Of a stretch of DNA of 64,000 nt, positions 1 to 11,425 are shown one piece after another. Origin of the DNA: Macrotis lagotis (taxonomy: Eukaryota > Chordata > Mammalia > Peramelemorphia > Peramelidae); assembly GCF_037893015.1 (NCBI RefSeq), contig NC_133659.1, forward strand, positions 14,459,158-14,523,157, in the 5' to 3' direction. How positions within the stretch are numbered: the stretch's first letter is position 1; each line of letters opens with the position of its first letter. The notes beneath the pieces were generated by a model. That model searched no databases. It was not told the origin of the DNA and saw only the letters and a list, made by a program, of their open reading frames with translations. The position numbers were made by a program, and so were the translations under genes.

Positions 1-777
1 TTACAAGAAGCAAGTGGTCCTCCTCCTCCTTATTGGGGCAAAACTCTGTGCCTGATTCTCAAATATATTTGTCCAGCCCTCTCCCCTCTCTTGATCTCCA
101 GGTCCAAAAAGTGTAATTCGTTATCTTTCCCTCAAACCCTCTCCTCTTCCTAGATTTCTCATTAACTGTCAAATGTACCACCATCTTCTCACATCCTCAA
201 GCTTGCCATGAAGGGGTCAACCTCTACTCCTCCCACAGAATGAAATATTTGAACTAAGTTTTGAAGGAAACCAGGGATTCCAAGGGTGCAGGTGAGGAGA
301 GAGTGGACTTCAGGAATGAGAGATGATCAATGCAAAAGCCCAATAGAGAGATGAGCAAATAAGCCAGCATTACTGACTCAAAGAGTGTGGGGATGGAGTG
401 AGAGAGAATGTAAGAAAACCAGTATGTTACTGGAAGAACTGGCAGGTATGTTGGCTGCGCCATCCTCTGTGATCTTTGAAATAGCATGGAGAATGCTAAA
501 GATGTTGCCCTAAGACTGAAGAAAGGCAGATGTTGTCTTGATTTATGCCAAAGGGGTGTGTGGGAATAAACGCCCTTTGAAATTCCCTCATTACCTAAAT
601 GCATGTGTTCTTATCCCTCCAAGAAGTCTGTGAATAAATTTCAGGTGTCTGTGAACTTGGATGGGGAAAATTACATCTTTATTTCAACATAATTGATTTA
701 TTTGGTAATACTATATATTCTGTTTTATACACTTAACTATTATTCTGATAAAGAAGTCAGTGGGTTTAACAGACTTT
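1..777. other. UBE2U downstream region, no gene seen
   Basis: No coding exon was recognised. About 250-470 resembles the old L2/CR1-age repeat that recurs elsewhere in the window (for example 5490-5900), with wording typical of its middle part. The rest looks like decayed non-coding DNA. The missing 3' exons of UBE2U should lie left of this point. Confidence 0.4.
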
Positions 778-920
778 CTTTTTTTCTTTCTTCTTTTTGG
801 TTTTTGCAAGGCAACATGGGTGATTTGCCTGAGGTCACACAGTCAGGTAATTATTAAGTGTCTGAGGTCGGATTTGGGCTCAGGTCCTCCTGACTGCAGG
901 ACTAGTGCTCTATCAGTGCC
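778..920 (-). repeat. tRNA-derived SINE (WSINE1-like), antisense
   Basis: Starting from a T-rich stretch, it reads as the complement of the marsupial SINE: tail side GCAAGGCAA, then the conserved CACACAG and the TCAGGTCCTCCTGACT block. It lies head to head with the sense copy at 951. Confidence 0.8.
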
Positions 921-950
921 CCTTTAGCAGACATTTCAAAGGGTTCATAG

Positions 951-1099
951 GGGGCAGCTAGGTGGTGCAGTGGATAGAGCACCGGCCCTGGAGTCAGGAG
1001 GACTTGAGTTCAAATGTGACCTCAGATGCTTAATTTACCTGGCTGTGTGACTTTGGGCAAGTCACTTAACCCCATTGCCCTACAAAAACCAATAAAAGG
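951..1099 (+). repeat. tRNA-derived SINE (WSINE1-like), sense
   Basis: Begins with GGGGCAGCTAGGTGG, continues through the B-box-like GAGTTCAAAT and the GTCACTTAACCCCATTG segment, and ends in an A-rich tail. This is a nearly full-length marsupial SINE. Confidence 0.9.
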
Positions 1100-2204
1100 A
1101 TTCTTAACACCAAAATCTTTAAGATCTCCTGATCTATTTTGTCTTTTTCCACCCAATTTATTGTCCCACCAAATTGCTTAAATAATTGACCTCTGAGCAC
1201 ATTCATGGAAAAGGTGGAAAGACTTTCAGAAGAGACCTTATATCCAAGGGGATGGTGATTCACATGCCCAATTCAAACCCTTTCCTTAAACTTGAAGGTT
1301 ATGGGGACTTTTAGGAAGAAGCACTTAAAAAGAAGGCAAAATGGACAATGAAGGGAGGTATCAGAAGTAGAGAAGAGCCTCCCAAGACAGCCAGGAAGAG
1401 CTGGCTGGAGGGATCCAGATTGATGTGGTGGCCGTTTCCACCTAAAGTACCTTGGCACCTTTCTAATGATTAGACAAAGGAGCCAGGTGTACCTTACCTG
1501 TAATGTGGAGTAGAGATATCTATGAACAAAATAGTCTACTGGTCAACAGAAAGTATGTGGTCTGATGGAGTTTGTTTAATGTTCATGTACTTAGATGAAA
1601 AGAAAAGGGCATACACGCTAATCTAAATATTTGGTCCAGATGTGAGGGTGACTGGATGGAGGAGGGGAGGAGAGAAGAGCAGGGCACCATTTAGACAATG
1701 TGGAGTGACTGGTTATAACCATGTTATGAGAGTGACTTAAGAATCTGAAACCCAAATTCTTCTAGCATTAAAAATTATTGAGCTGATAATAACCCCAATT
1801 TTGGAACAAGAAAAGACAAAACATTTTTCTTTTTAGGGGCGAAAAGGAAGCAGTGCACTCATGAAGAGAGGAGGGGTGAGGTGACTGCAAAGAGAAAATT
1901 GAGTCCTTGAAGAACAGTATGGCTACTAGGGGACCCCCCACCCCAAAGCAAAGAGGGTCATGGAGTGATTGTCCAAGTCCTCTAGCTCAGGAAATGATTA
2001 AAATGGCAGCAGTAATTTCTCAGGGTTGCCATCTAGTATATTGATAGAGAAGTTGAATAACTTAGGGCTAAATACATTGAGTTTTCTCCTTAACCCTCTT
2101 CTGTCTCTACTGACTCTTCCTTGATAATCTTATTCACTCAACTATCTTTGACCATCATTTCCATCTATATTACTAAGTTATATCCCTTCCTTGTAAAATT
2201 ACCT
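1100..2204. other. No recognisable feature
   Basis: Unique-looking non-coding DNA. Short minus-strand open frames at 1066-1263 and 1273-1458 have no supporting splice sites in the right phase and no convincing family match. Confidence 0.4.
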
Positions 2205-2377
2205 TCTCTCCTCTGTCTCTCCCTGTTCTATTTCTCTCTGTCTCTGTGTGTGTCTCTGTGTCTTCCCCTCTTCCCTCCTTCTCTCTCTCTGTGCCTCTGT
2301 CTCTGTCTGTCTGTCTGTCTCTGTCTCTGTCTCTGTCTGTCTTTGTCTCTCTGTCTGTCTCTGTCTCTGTCTCTCCC
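2205..2377. repeat. (CTCTGT)n/(CTGT)n pyrimidine microsatellite
   Basis: A run of CTCT, CTGT and TCTG units on the plus strand. It explains the long low-complexity open frames in this stretch. Confidence 0.95.
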
Positions 2378-3018
2378 CACCCCATACATTTCCACTACAT
2401 GAGTGGAAATGAAAGTAAGGAAGCCAAAGTGAGGGGAGAAATTATACCAGGTCAAGGATCTGAAAAGCAAAACTATTCTGGCCCCCCAAAATTTTGAGGA
2501 CCTTGACAGTCATTCTTTAAGTATCAAAAAGAAGAGAGGAGGAATATGAATAAATCAAACAATCTTGAAGAATACTACTACCAACAAAAGGAAAGTAAGG
2601 AGACATCAGAGATGATTTTGGAGATCAACGACTAGTCCATACATTAATTTTCTCATCACCAGAAATTTTTTATGAGAATAACCTTTGATGATTATGTGTT
2701 CATCAGTATTTAGGGAAATTTGTACTCATCAAAAGGTTTGTAAATGTCCTGTAGAATGTTTAAAGCAGAGTTCAAATGGAAAGTATATTTCCTATGAAAG
2801 ACAAAGTCCCCAAGAAGTTCTGGATTGAAAATGTATTAATGGCACCAAATCCCAGAATCCTAAATGAGATCTATCACTATTTGAAAGAGATTACATAACT
2901 ATTCAAAGTTTTTCATATATATGAGGAAAATCAAGTGGATGAAAAATACAAGTTTCCCAGAATATGAAATATGGTTTAATCCATACCCACTGAGTAACTC
3001 CATCAATACAAACAGCTT

Positions 3019-3167
3019 GGGGGGCAGCTAGGTCACACAGTGGATAGAGCACCAGCCCTGAAGTCAGAAGAACTGAGTTCAAATTTGACCTCAAATCTAA
3101 TTACCTTGCTGTGTGATGTTGAGCAAGTCACTTAACCCCATTCCCTTGCAAAAAGCAAAAAAAAAAA
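3019..3167 (+). repeat. tRNA-derived SINE (WSINE1-like), sense
   Basis: GGGGGGCAGCTAGGTC head, GTGGATAGAGCACCAGCCC, then CAAGTCACTTAACCCCATT and an A-rich tail. More diverged than the copies at 46226 and 59057. Confidence 0.85.
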
Positions 3168-3379
3168 TACATATAGCTTGGGCAGACACTCTCCATCAAG
3201 AGTGAGCAAGGTCTGGAAATTATTAGGAAGATAAGAAGTCTAGATTACACTTAGGAAATTACATTCCTTTTTCAAGGATCTCAAACTTAACCCTGAACCA
3301 AAACCCTATCTTTTTAATGTCAGTTTTCTTTCAGTGATTTCATGTCTCTGAATCACAACATTTCAAAATATTTGAAAAA

Positions 3380-3880
3380 TTAGCCAATCATTAAGCCTTT
3401 ATTAAACACCTATTATGTGATAGGCAGTACCCAAGTCTTGGAGATACAGAGAAAGGCAAAAGACACCTCTTCCCTCAAGGAGCTCCCAGTCTAATGGAGA
3501 AAATAATACGCAAACTACCATATTCAATCAAGCCAAATATGGGACAAATTGTTAATGTTGATTGCCCTTCATTCTTGAAGAGGGTCTATGATACCCAATT
3601 TCTTGACTTGCAAGTGAATTGCATTTAAGTAAGGCAGAACTGCATGAAATCATCAGCCTCACTCTTTCTTCCAGAGTCATCGGAGTCCCATGGCGAGACA
3701 TAAGTCAAGATGACCGGCAACAGCCCAGAGGGACAAATTGGAGATGATTAATAGAGGAAATGCACTAGAATAAAGGGACGTTGGGAAAAGCTTCTCCTAG
3801 ATGATTGTAGGTGACCCTAAAGGGCAGAGTTGTGAGGTGAATGTAAGCAAGCTGCAACACATTAGTGATGGTAACACAAG
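3380..3880 (+). repeat. Ancient interspersed repeat, split by a SINE
   Basis: Carries the wording of an old mammalian repeat: TTAAACACCTATTATGTGAT, then CTCAAGGAGCTCCCAGTCTA, continuing after the SINE insertion with AGAATAAAGGGACG and a TTGGGAAAAGCTTCTCC segment. The class is uncertain; it looks as old as L2 and CR1. Relatives are at 5490, 23700, 25080, 44900 and 51160. Confidence 0.65.
3552..3729 (-). mobile_element. 5'-truncated WALLSI-type SINE with target-site duplication
   Basis: Antisense copy of the 3' half of the marsupial SINE that ends in a GAAGAAYGAAGG-type tail. It is flanked by an exact 11-bp direct repeat, GGGACAAATTG, at 3541-3551 and 3730-3740, and the host repeat reads continuously once it is removed. 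It has no poly-A tail, as expected for an RTE-mobilised SINE. Confidence 0.85.
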
Positions 3881-4065
3881 TGGCATCCACACTTATTTAT
3901 CAGGAGAAATGACTGAAAAATGACAAGGGTATCTCCAATAGGGGTGAAGGGGGCTTCCAGAGTGCCTCAAATTCAAGGAGAGGGTGAAACTAGGGATGTG
4001 GGTCATCACCCTCTGGCAAATCAGAATAATATGGAGGTATGATTTGGGGAGGTGTAAGAACTGAA

Positions 4066-4066
<1 letters not shown>

Positions 4067-4120
<54 letters not shown>
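4067..4120. repeat. (GT)n microsatellite
   Basis: Nearly pure TG/GT dinucleotide run of about 50 bases. Confidence 0.97.
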
Positions 4121-4124
<4 letters not shown>

Positions 4125-4739
4125 TATGTGTGTAAAGAAGGATGTTTTCCTTCTAAATAAGAAGCCCCACATTCCTGGGAGAAATAGAAATATTTGGCCT
4201 GTTTTACAGTCTTCATATGTGAAAATTCTGGAAGGCAAGCAATGCAAATCCATGATCACTGACAAATTCATCCAATGCCCATCCATTGGAGGGTTTTACC
4301 TCCTCCATGATGGGAAATCTTAGAGAGGAGCTATATTGTAATGATAGGATGATTGATAGTTGGGGGAAATAAAAAGATTCATGTTTGACTTTGGAATGCA
4401 GCTTGGAGAGAACATTTGAATGTAGGTGTGTTGGCTGTCTTAGATCATCAGAGAGCTTTTAAGGAAAGAATGAACTTTTTTTGAATGAACATTTTTTTTT
4501 ACCCTTTAAAAAATGGAGAGCTGGAAAGTTGCCTAATTTTCCAGGTGTGGTGCCTCCTAGCATCCTGGTTCACCTAGAATGGATGTTCAACAAATGTTTG
4601 TTCACCTGCTCTTGCTTCCTAATCTTCATGGAAGACAGTGGGCAGGACTCCTCAAAATGGTGTTGCCCAGGATCCGTGTATCTTTTAGTTGGAGCCTGGC
4701 CAGCTTTTATCTCTGCCCACTGACATCCATGGTTTCCTT

Positions 4740-4965
4740 TAAGGCCCCCTAAGGGTAGGGACTATTTCATTTCTGCCTTTCTATCCTCATCACCTATCAC
4801 AGTCCCTGGTAGAGAGCAGGTAGTGAATGAGTTAACCCTTTTTGAGTGATTATTTCATGCTCTGGTACACTCTACCTTATTGTGAATTCATCTATACCCT
4901 CCAGTAAAATGGAAGTTGTAGCACCCAACACAGTCATTGGTATGTAGTAGCAGCTTTTTAAATAT
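4740..4965 (+). repeat. L2-like 3' end fragments
   Basis: Contains degraded versions of the L2 3' end, with GGTAGGGACTATTTCATTTC followed by a CACAGTCCCTGGTAGA segment, and a second weaker copy ending near GGTATGTAGTAGCAG. Confidence 0.5.
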
Positions 4966-5339
4966 TTCACAAATTTTCTTTTGTCTTTTTCTGTATTTTG
5001 ATTTTTCCTATACCTACTTTCCTTCAAATGAAGGTAGTTATTTATATCGTAAAAACTTTTGGTCCTCTTTGGGTAAGGGAAGTGTTGGGGAGTTTTGAAT
5101 GCCAGAATGCAAGTTTCCCAAGGTGGCCGACTATGTTTTCTCTCTTATAGACCCTCCTTTCAGATCATAGCATAGCACTCAAGAAAACCCTTGTGGAATA
5201 AGAGTGAGCTAACGGGTTTAAGCAAGAACACCAATTATGTCCTAGATAACGGGAAAAGTCAAATGAAAGAGTGAAAGTTGGAAATTTCGTCCACCCTCCC
5301 CACTCCACAAAGGACACAGGATAAGTGAGATCACTGTAC

Positions 5340-5428
5340 CAGGAATTTTCAAACAGTTGGCTGTCTGTGATGTTGCAATTTCAGACCACGTCTTGTAGTA
5401 TTCATCAAAGGAAATTTGTTTCAGAGTT
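5340..5428 (-). CDS. UBE2U: UBE2U coding exon 7 (C-terminal extension)
   Basis: An 89-nt exon of a ubiquitin-conjugating enzyme E2 U gene. On the minus strand the acceptor is TTTTTCTTTTCAG at 5429 and the donor is G|GTACAGT at 5340. It reads TLKQISFDEYYKTWSEIATS and then a short stretch ending in LKIP. The segment SFDEYYKTWSEIATS matches the mammalian UBE2U extension, which has SF-DYY-TWS-IATS after the E2 fold. The exon opens with one base that completes a Lys codon from exon 6 and closes with one base of the next codon, so it cannot be terminal. The donor is weaker than the others. No exon 8 in the right phase was found between 1 and 5300, so the gene should continue beyond the left edge. 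Confidence 0.85.
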
Positions 5429-5489
5429 CTGAAAAGAAAAAACAGAAGTTAATTCAGATAACAATCAACTTATGAATGTGAAATTTCAT

Positions 5490-5900
5490 ACTTGTTCAGC
5501 ACACAGAGGCCCCAGAACCTGAATTCATCAGAAAACCACACAGAACTTCACTCTAAGATAATAAGAGACCAAGGGAGTGTGACTTGGAGAATTTGCAGTA
5601 GACTGAGCCAGGAAGATGAAGGTTTTGAAAAAAATGAAACAGTCTACACCCTCAGGGAGTTGCTATTCTATTGGGGAGACAACATGTATGTACAGCTAAG
5701 TAAATAAAATTATTCATGGAAGGGGAGGCACCAGCAGCTGAATTGCGAAGTGGGGAGAGGGGTGATTGGGATAGGTCAGGGGTTAATGGTGACCATTATG
5801 CTGAGCCTTGAAGGCTATGAGGCAGAGATGAGAAGGGAGCATATACCAACAGAAAGGAAAAGCTTGTGGGAAAGCACTGAGATTTAGAATAGCAGGAAGA
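5490..5900 (+). repeat. Ancient interspersed repeat
   Basis: Shows the recurring wording CTCAGGGAGTTGCTATTCTA, then GGGGAGACAACATGTATG and a TGAGCCTTGAAGGCTATGAG segment. Same family as 3380-3880. Related wording (GAGGTTGTACTTGATACTGA) continues at about 6385-6480. Confidence 0.6.
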
Positions 5901-6149
5901 CTAGTTTGACTCCAGAGAGGCAAGAGGCAAGAGAATACAGAAGCAACCCCCTTTTGGGGGCACCAGTCAAAGCAATAGAGAAGCAATAACACTCAGTTGA
6001 ACCTTGACCAAAGAGGAGGATTCTGAAGGCTGGGCATGGGTTGGTCATGAATAATCTACATGGTAGCAATGAGAGACTGTTTGTGTGAAATGCCTTTTTG
6101 AACTATAAGCTATAAGATGATGTTCAATTGCTTCAGAACACAGTACTCA

Positions 6150-6330
6150 TGAAGGATTGCAGCTCCAGGAATGGAAGGGATCTCTGAGGCTATCTCCAAC
6201 AACTCTCTCAATTTACAGATGAGGTAACTGAGGACTAAAGGTGTGTGACTGGTGCAAGGTATGTATGAGAGATGGAATTTGAAAACCAGATATTCTAATG
6301 GTAGGGTAGGGCCCTTCCTCATGGACTATG
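6150..6330 (-). repeat. MIR/MAR-type SINE, antisense
   Basis: Has AATTTACAGATGAGGTAACT followed by a tRNA-like segment on the complementary strand. Decayed copy. Confidence 0.6.
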
Positions 6331-6784
6331 AGTAATATGAACTAAGACTGAAAAGAGGTAGAATAGTGTGAAATACATTCATTATCAAGCTGAGGAGGTT
6401 GTACTTGATACTGAAGGCAATAGGGAGCCACATTCTTGAGCTGAATAGTAACAACTGGTGGTGCATCAGGGTAAGTTGGACTGAAATTTATTTCTTTCAA
6501 TCAAGGACTGAATGGCTCTTTTCGGGTTTATTCTAATAAAAGCTCCTCTGTGGGCTGGATTTCATGGCTACTTAAGTGCCTTCTGACTATCAAATCCTGT
6601 GATTTCCTCATTTGCATTGAAAGGTCAGAAGGAATTTTTGTTAGCACTAAATGTGAACTGTCTCTAATCCTTCCTAAAAGAATAAAGTAATTTCTTTAAA
6701 ACTGGGATTCTACAAAAGCATCTTCACTCTTATCATCACATTTAAGTGGGGACTGAAAACTTACCAAACCAGATTTATCTTTAA

Positions 6785-7095
6785 TGTTGGAGCTGCCATA
6801 ATATGGAAGGAGCATCCACATCCAAAGAAAAAACTGTGGAATCAGAGTACAAACCAAATATACTATTTTCACTTTTTAAAAGTTGTTTTTAATTCTGATT
6901 CTTTTTTCACAACATGACCGATATGGAAATATGTTAAACATGATTGTACATGAATAACCTAAATCAAATCAGTTGCTGTTGTGGGGAGGCAAGGGAGGCA
7001 GTTAGACAACTGGAACCCAAAACAAAAAAAAATGAATGTTGAAAATTATCTTTGCATGTAATCAGAAAATAATAAAATGAAATATTTTAAAAAAA
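6785..7095 (+). mobile_element. L1 3' end, sense, with A-rich tail
   Basis: Marsupial L1 3' UTR ending: AAGAAAAAACTGTGGAATCA, later GAAAATTATCTTTGCATGTA and AATAAAATGAAATATTTT, then a poly-A run. It is 5' truncated and has no open frame. Confidence 0.8.
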
Positions 7096-7349
7096 TAATG
7101 TGGGAGGAGTTTCTTATGAACCAATTGTACTCATAACTATAAGATTTGACCAGCAAAAGTGTTTGTTGCAATTGGCAATGTGAGTCCTGAAATGGAAGCA
7201 GCATTCTGTCTCCCACAAGAAAAAGTTTGAGATTTTCGTTCATGTAGCTGCTAAAAATGATCTGTCAACACACCATCTCATGAAAATTATTCATCTAGAT
7301 AGATATATTTATATCTAAAAATATATTAATAATACATATTAATATAAAA

Positions 7350-7373
7350 TAACATAAATTATATATATATGTA

Positions 7374-7420
<47 letters not shown>
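7350..7420. repeat. (TA)n microsatellite
   Basis: AT dinucleotide run with a few substitutions. Confidence 0.95.
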
Positions 7421-7421
<1 letters not shown>

Positions 7422-7539
7422 AAGACAGAGAAAATGAAAGACAGAAACAGAGCCAAAGAGACAGAGGGGAAACTGAGACATAAAGAGACTGAAACAAAGA
7501 CAGAGTTGGAAAGATGGAGAAAAGGAGAAAAAGAGATTA

Positions 7540-7540
<1 letters not shown>

Positions 7541-7585
<45 letters not shown>
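7541..7585. repeat. (GT)n microsatellite
   Basis: GT dinucleotide run of about 44 bases. It follows an A-rich, GA-rich stretch. Confidence 0.95.
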
Positions 7586-7586
<1 letters not shown>

Positions 7587-8019
7587 TGATTTCCAGGTAC
7601 AATGAGCTCCATTGTTTTTTGTCTCTTTAAAAGCAACCCATGAGTGACTCTATCCCCGGGGGTCTGTCCTGTTCAATTTCAAACTATCTGGCTTCAGTTT
7701 CTTTTTTCTGAACTATTAAAAGTTTCCTCTTGAAAGGTAGAACTTAGAAGAATGCATAGTATATACAAAGCAATACTTTTAAAGAGATTTTTTTTCTTTA
7801 AAAAGACATTTACAAATGTATTTCTGAAAGTGATTCATGAAAATAATGTAAGATGCTAAGTCTAACTCTTTTTCTCTAATTGAAGTATGCACTCATCTTA
7901 TGGGAACTTGGAATATGAAGAAATACACCTTGAGTTGTTATTTCAACCAATCTTGGATTTTTATTCAGTGCTTATCACATTCCTAGCACAAGGGAATGTA
8001 GCTGGAGGGAGGTAGATGC

Positions 8020-8155
8020 TGATTATCTCCACTTATGAGGAAACTGAAGCTGAAAGAGAGTAAGTGACTTGGTCAGAGTCATACAGGGAATTTGTGGCTA
8101 AGGCAGGACTTCCTGAGTCCAGTCCTGCACCCTGTTCACTAAGACACCTTACTGT
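8020..8155 (-). repeat. MIR-type SINE, antisense
   Basis: Contains TATGAGGAAACTGAAGCTGA, AAGTGACTTGGTCAGAGTCA and a complementary tRNA-like head (CTGAGTCCAG). Confidence 0.7.
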
Positions 8156-8529
8156 ACTATGATGGGGGGGGCGGAACTTTGTTGAACAAGATGAGGAAGT
8201 TTGGATGAATTTTAAACTGGGAGGAATGTCCACATCAATTCACTGAAGTAACACTTTCCTCCATCATCATCATCTTCATCCTTATTACTAAGTGGGATTG
8301 GACTTGATATGTGGAAGGGACAGGGGTGGAGAGGAAAGAATCAAGACAAATCGAGAGATGACCACACTGGAGTAATGGTTTCTGGTGAGGAGTTACAGGA
8401 AATTCAGACAGAGTGCTACCAGGTAGAGTGGAACCAGCTCGCTTTGAAGATCCTGCATAGAAAATTCAACTCCTAAGCAAGATTTGAGACTTCATGATTC
8501 TCTAAAGCATGTGACACTGTTGAGCACTC

Positions 8530-8890
8530 TTTCCTTCTTGTTCCCTTATTTTTCCTTGGTTTCTGAGACAACTATATAACCTCCTCGTTCTCTTTGCTTT
8601 CTCTGACTATTGCTTCTCTTCTTCCCTTTGCTGACAGAAGTCAATGTTCTTCAAGGTCAAGTGTTTTGTCCCTTTCCTCTTCTGTCTCTATTTTCTCTGT
8701 TGGCAGTCTTGCTCCCTCTCATGATTTCAATAATGATGATGAATGGAGATGAATCCTAAAACCTTATCTCTTTACTATTCTCTAGACAAACACTTCCAAC
8801 TGCTCATAGGACAGCTCTTCCTCAGTCCCACAACCAATCTCAACTCATCCTTTTAGCTCAAAGCTATCTTGTGTCTAACCAATCCTGAAA
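8530..8890 (+). repeat. L2 LINE fragment, sense
   Basis: Pyrimidine-rich text characteristic of the L2 body, including GTTTTGTCCCTTTCCTCTTC and a CCCTCTCATGATTTCAATAA segment. No intact frame. Confidence 0.55.
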
Positions 8891-9199
8891 ATGGAAAGGC
8901 AAGAAAAGCAGTTAGATTTTGACCAAAATCTTTTCAGATTACAGCTCAGGGCAATAACTTATTGACTTTGGCATAGACAGAAACCTGTTCAATTCTGATC
9001 AAAACCAATTAAGTAAGTAGGTTGGGTAAGTGAGAAAAAAAGGTGGAAAAGAACAGAAAATGTTGGGGAAACCCACTATACTCTTAAAAAGTAGGAAAAA
9101 ATGCCACCCTGAAAACAAAGCTATTGGCAAAGGGAAAAGTCATGGCAAATGTGCAGTTTGTTATAACAATGAATAGCAAGAGCTTCAGAGATCTGAAGA

Positions 9200-9690
9200 C
9201 TTTGATTTCAGCTTAACCTGACAGATCAGATGAAAGTGTTAGTAGTCTTTGGGGACTGTGTTTTGTTTTCTCCTCCCTTTGTCAAGACATCAGATATATA
9301 AAGATATCCTAGGATCATGAAAAAGTGCCAGCTTTGATTGCCCATCCTCTGTCGGTGTTCTTTGAAAAAGCCATGGAGAAAAGATTTGTCAAAAGCCTGG
9401 AGCTACTCAAAGGTCAATCTGGTTTTCACAAGATGAAAGAGAAGCATTATTGAGGTTATAAGACTGGTAGGTTTGACTTTTATTCCTGAAAAAGGATAGA
9501 GAATACTATTAAGTGATGATTTGTGAGTACTTATATAGGAAGGGAATGACCACTGGGAGTAAGTAGGAGTTTATTAGGAACAAATCCCTTTGGACAATAG
9601 TACTAGTCTGCTAGATCAAGTGAAAGGAAGTGAATAGCATACCTAGATTTTGGCAAGGTCATTTAGAAAGTCACCATGTTAACATGATGG
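9200..9690 (+). repeat. CR1/L3-type LINE fragment
   Basis: Resembles the body of mammalian CR1/L3: CTCAAAGGTCAATCTGGTTT, later CTAGATTTTGGCAAGGTCAT. These correspond to a decayed reverse transcriptase stretch. Frames are broken. Confidence 0.45.
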
Positions 9691-10409
9691 ACAAGGAAGA
9701 CAGCTTTAGGTATAACCCAGCACCCTTGTCTTCGGCTCTCTTTATTCTCTGCTCTTTGTTTCTGATGATCTCTCCAGAACCCTTGGATCCAACTAGTATT
9801 TCTATAAGTGTGACTTTCAGTTCAACTTCAACTGCCTGTGAGCCTTCTTTCCATAGGATTACCTTGGGGTTTCATTTGTCCAAGGAATTTCTAGATAAAG
9901 AATATCTCTGGCCTGATGGAGATGGCTCCATCTCTGCAATATAGGAGGCTTGGAAGGTTTCCCAAAGCCCCAAGAAATGAAATTCTTTGTCCTGGATGAC
10001 ATAGCCAGTTAGGTGTTAGAGGGTGACTTGAAACAAGGTCTTCTGGGAAATAGGCAAAGAGGGAGGGAGAGACAGAGAGGCAAAGAGAAAAAGAAAAAAG
10101 AGACAGAGACAGAGAGTCAGACATCAACAATAGGGTCTAGGAATATTAACTGGTGATTTAGCATCAAAATAATGCTCACCCCAACTAGACTTTTTACTGC
10201 TTTGGACCTAAGGGGAAGAGGTATGACAGAAGTTGTCTTAAACAATCTGAAGAATGGCACGGCAGTCTGAAGTGGAGTCACTCTGTGGCAATGTTGGGCC
10301 CCATGAGTGGATCAGCAGACTTGTGATTCAATGAACAATACTGACAATGTGGTTCTCTAAGCTCTTTCCACAGCTTATTTCATTTGACCCTTCCGACCCT
10401 GTGGTTATG
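9691..10409. other. UBE2U intron 6, no clear feature
   Basis: Non-coding. The plus-strand open frame at 9630-9944 shows no family features. A GA-rich low-complexity stretch lies at about 10055-10115. Confidence 0.4.
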
Positions 10410-10580
10410 CAAATATTTCAGACAAGTGTTTAAGGTGTCTACTGTGTCCCCAAAGTAATGCTTGACCCAGGGGGTTCAAAAACAAAAATGGAAAATTATG
10501 CCCTGCCATCAAGGAGCTTACATTTGTGGGGTGGGAGTGGTACAGGAAGAGGACAAAAGTAAATTAGACATTTTAGGGTC
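10410..10580 (+). repeat. Ancient interspersed repeat
   Basis: Short copy of the old repeat with CATCAAGGAGCTTACATTTG wording. Confidence 0.5.
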
Positions 10581-10714
10581 AGTAGAGTTGATCACATTTC
10601 TGAGGATGCTCAAACAGAGATACTGGCAAGAACCCTGGGTCCAAAGTAGGAAGATCTGGCTTCTGGTCATAAATCTCTCATTTGTTCTATGTGGGACATT
10701 GGACAAGTCCACCA

Positions 10715-11005
10715 TGTCTAGAGGCCTCATCCTCTTCATCTCCACCTCTTGGCTTCCTTCAGATCTCAGCTTACATCCCACCTTCTACAAGGAGCATTTC
10801 CTAATCTTCCTTATGGCTAGTACCTCCTCCACAATTTATCATATCTATTGTATGTATATAATTGTTTGCACACTGTCTCTCCATTAGACTGGGAGTTCTT
10901 GAGAACAAAGATAATGCTCTTTTGCTTCTCTTTGTATCCCCATAACTGAGCATAAGTACCTGACCCAGCAGACATTTAAAAATTGCTGTTGTCTGATTGA
11001 CAGAC
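10715..11005 (+). repeat. L2 LINE 3' end, sense
   Basis: Typical L2 3' text: CTTCAGATCTCAGCTTACAT, then ATTAGACTGGGAGTTCTTGA and CTTTGTATCCCCATAACTGA. Confidence 0.8.
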
Positions 11006-11425
11006 ATTAGAGCAATTAAAAGGGTTCAGTTCCCTTCTCTAGTCTTGGGGCTAGGGAATCATCATTCATTGTAAAACATGAGAACAGAAATCATTCTTAA
11101 CAAAATAAAAAATTTAATTTGTCCATAAGAGAATAATGAAATTCATCTGTGCTTTTAGGAAATAACTATAAATCCTACTATCTTTTTTTGTTGTTTTTCT
11201 CAGCCAATAGCCATCAACAGAAGTCACCTTGTCTACAGGTGATTTCTGACAATGATGTTGGAATAATGAGAGGTGAGGTGAGGTGAGGTGATCTGTCCAA
11301 GGTCACGGAGCCAAGATGTCAGTTACAGGACTTGAACTTGGCTCTTTGGCTTTGAGACCTGGTCTCTAACTACATCATCTCACTTTCTTTATAAATACCA
11401 TGATAGCAACAACAACAATGGTTAC

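Noticed and set aside
951-1099. tRNA gene prediction from the SINE heads (here and at about a dozen other sites)
   Set aside because: The heads are tRNA-derived but decayed and lack a full cloverleaf; they belong to SINEs.
1273-1480. Minus-strand frame with KVPRYFRWKRPPHQ, faintly like the next part of the UBE2U tail
   Set aside because: The nearby AG acceptor gives the wrong phase after exon 7 and the similarity covers only a few residues; treated as chance.
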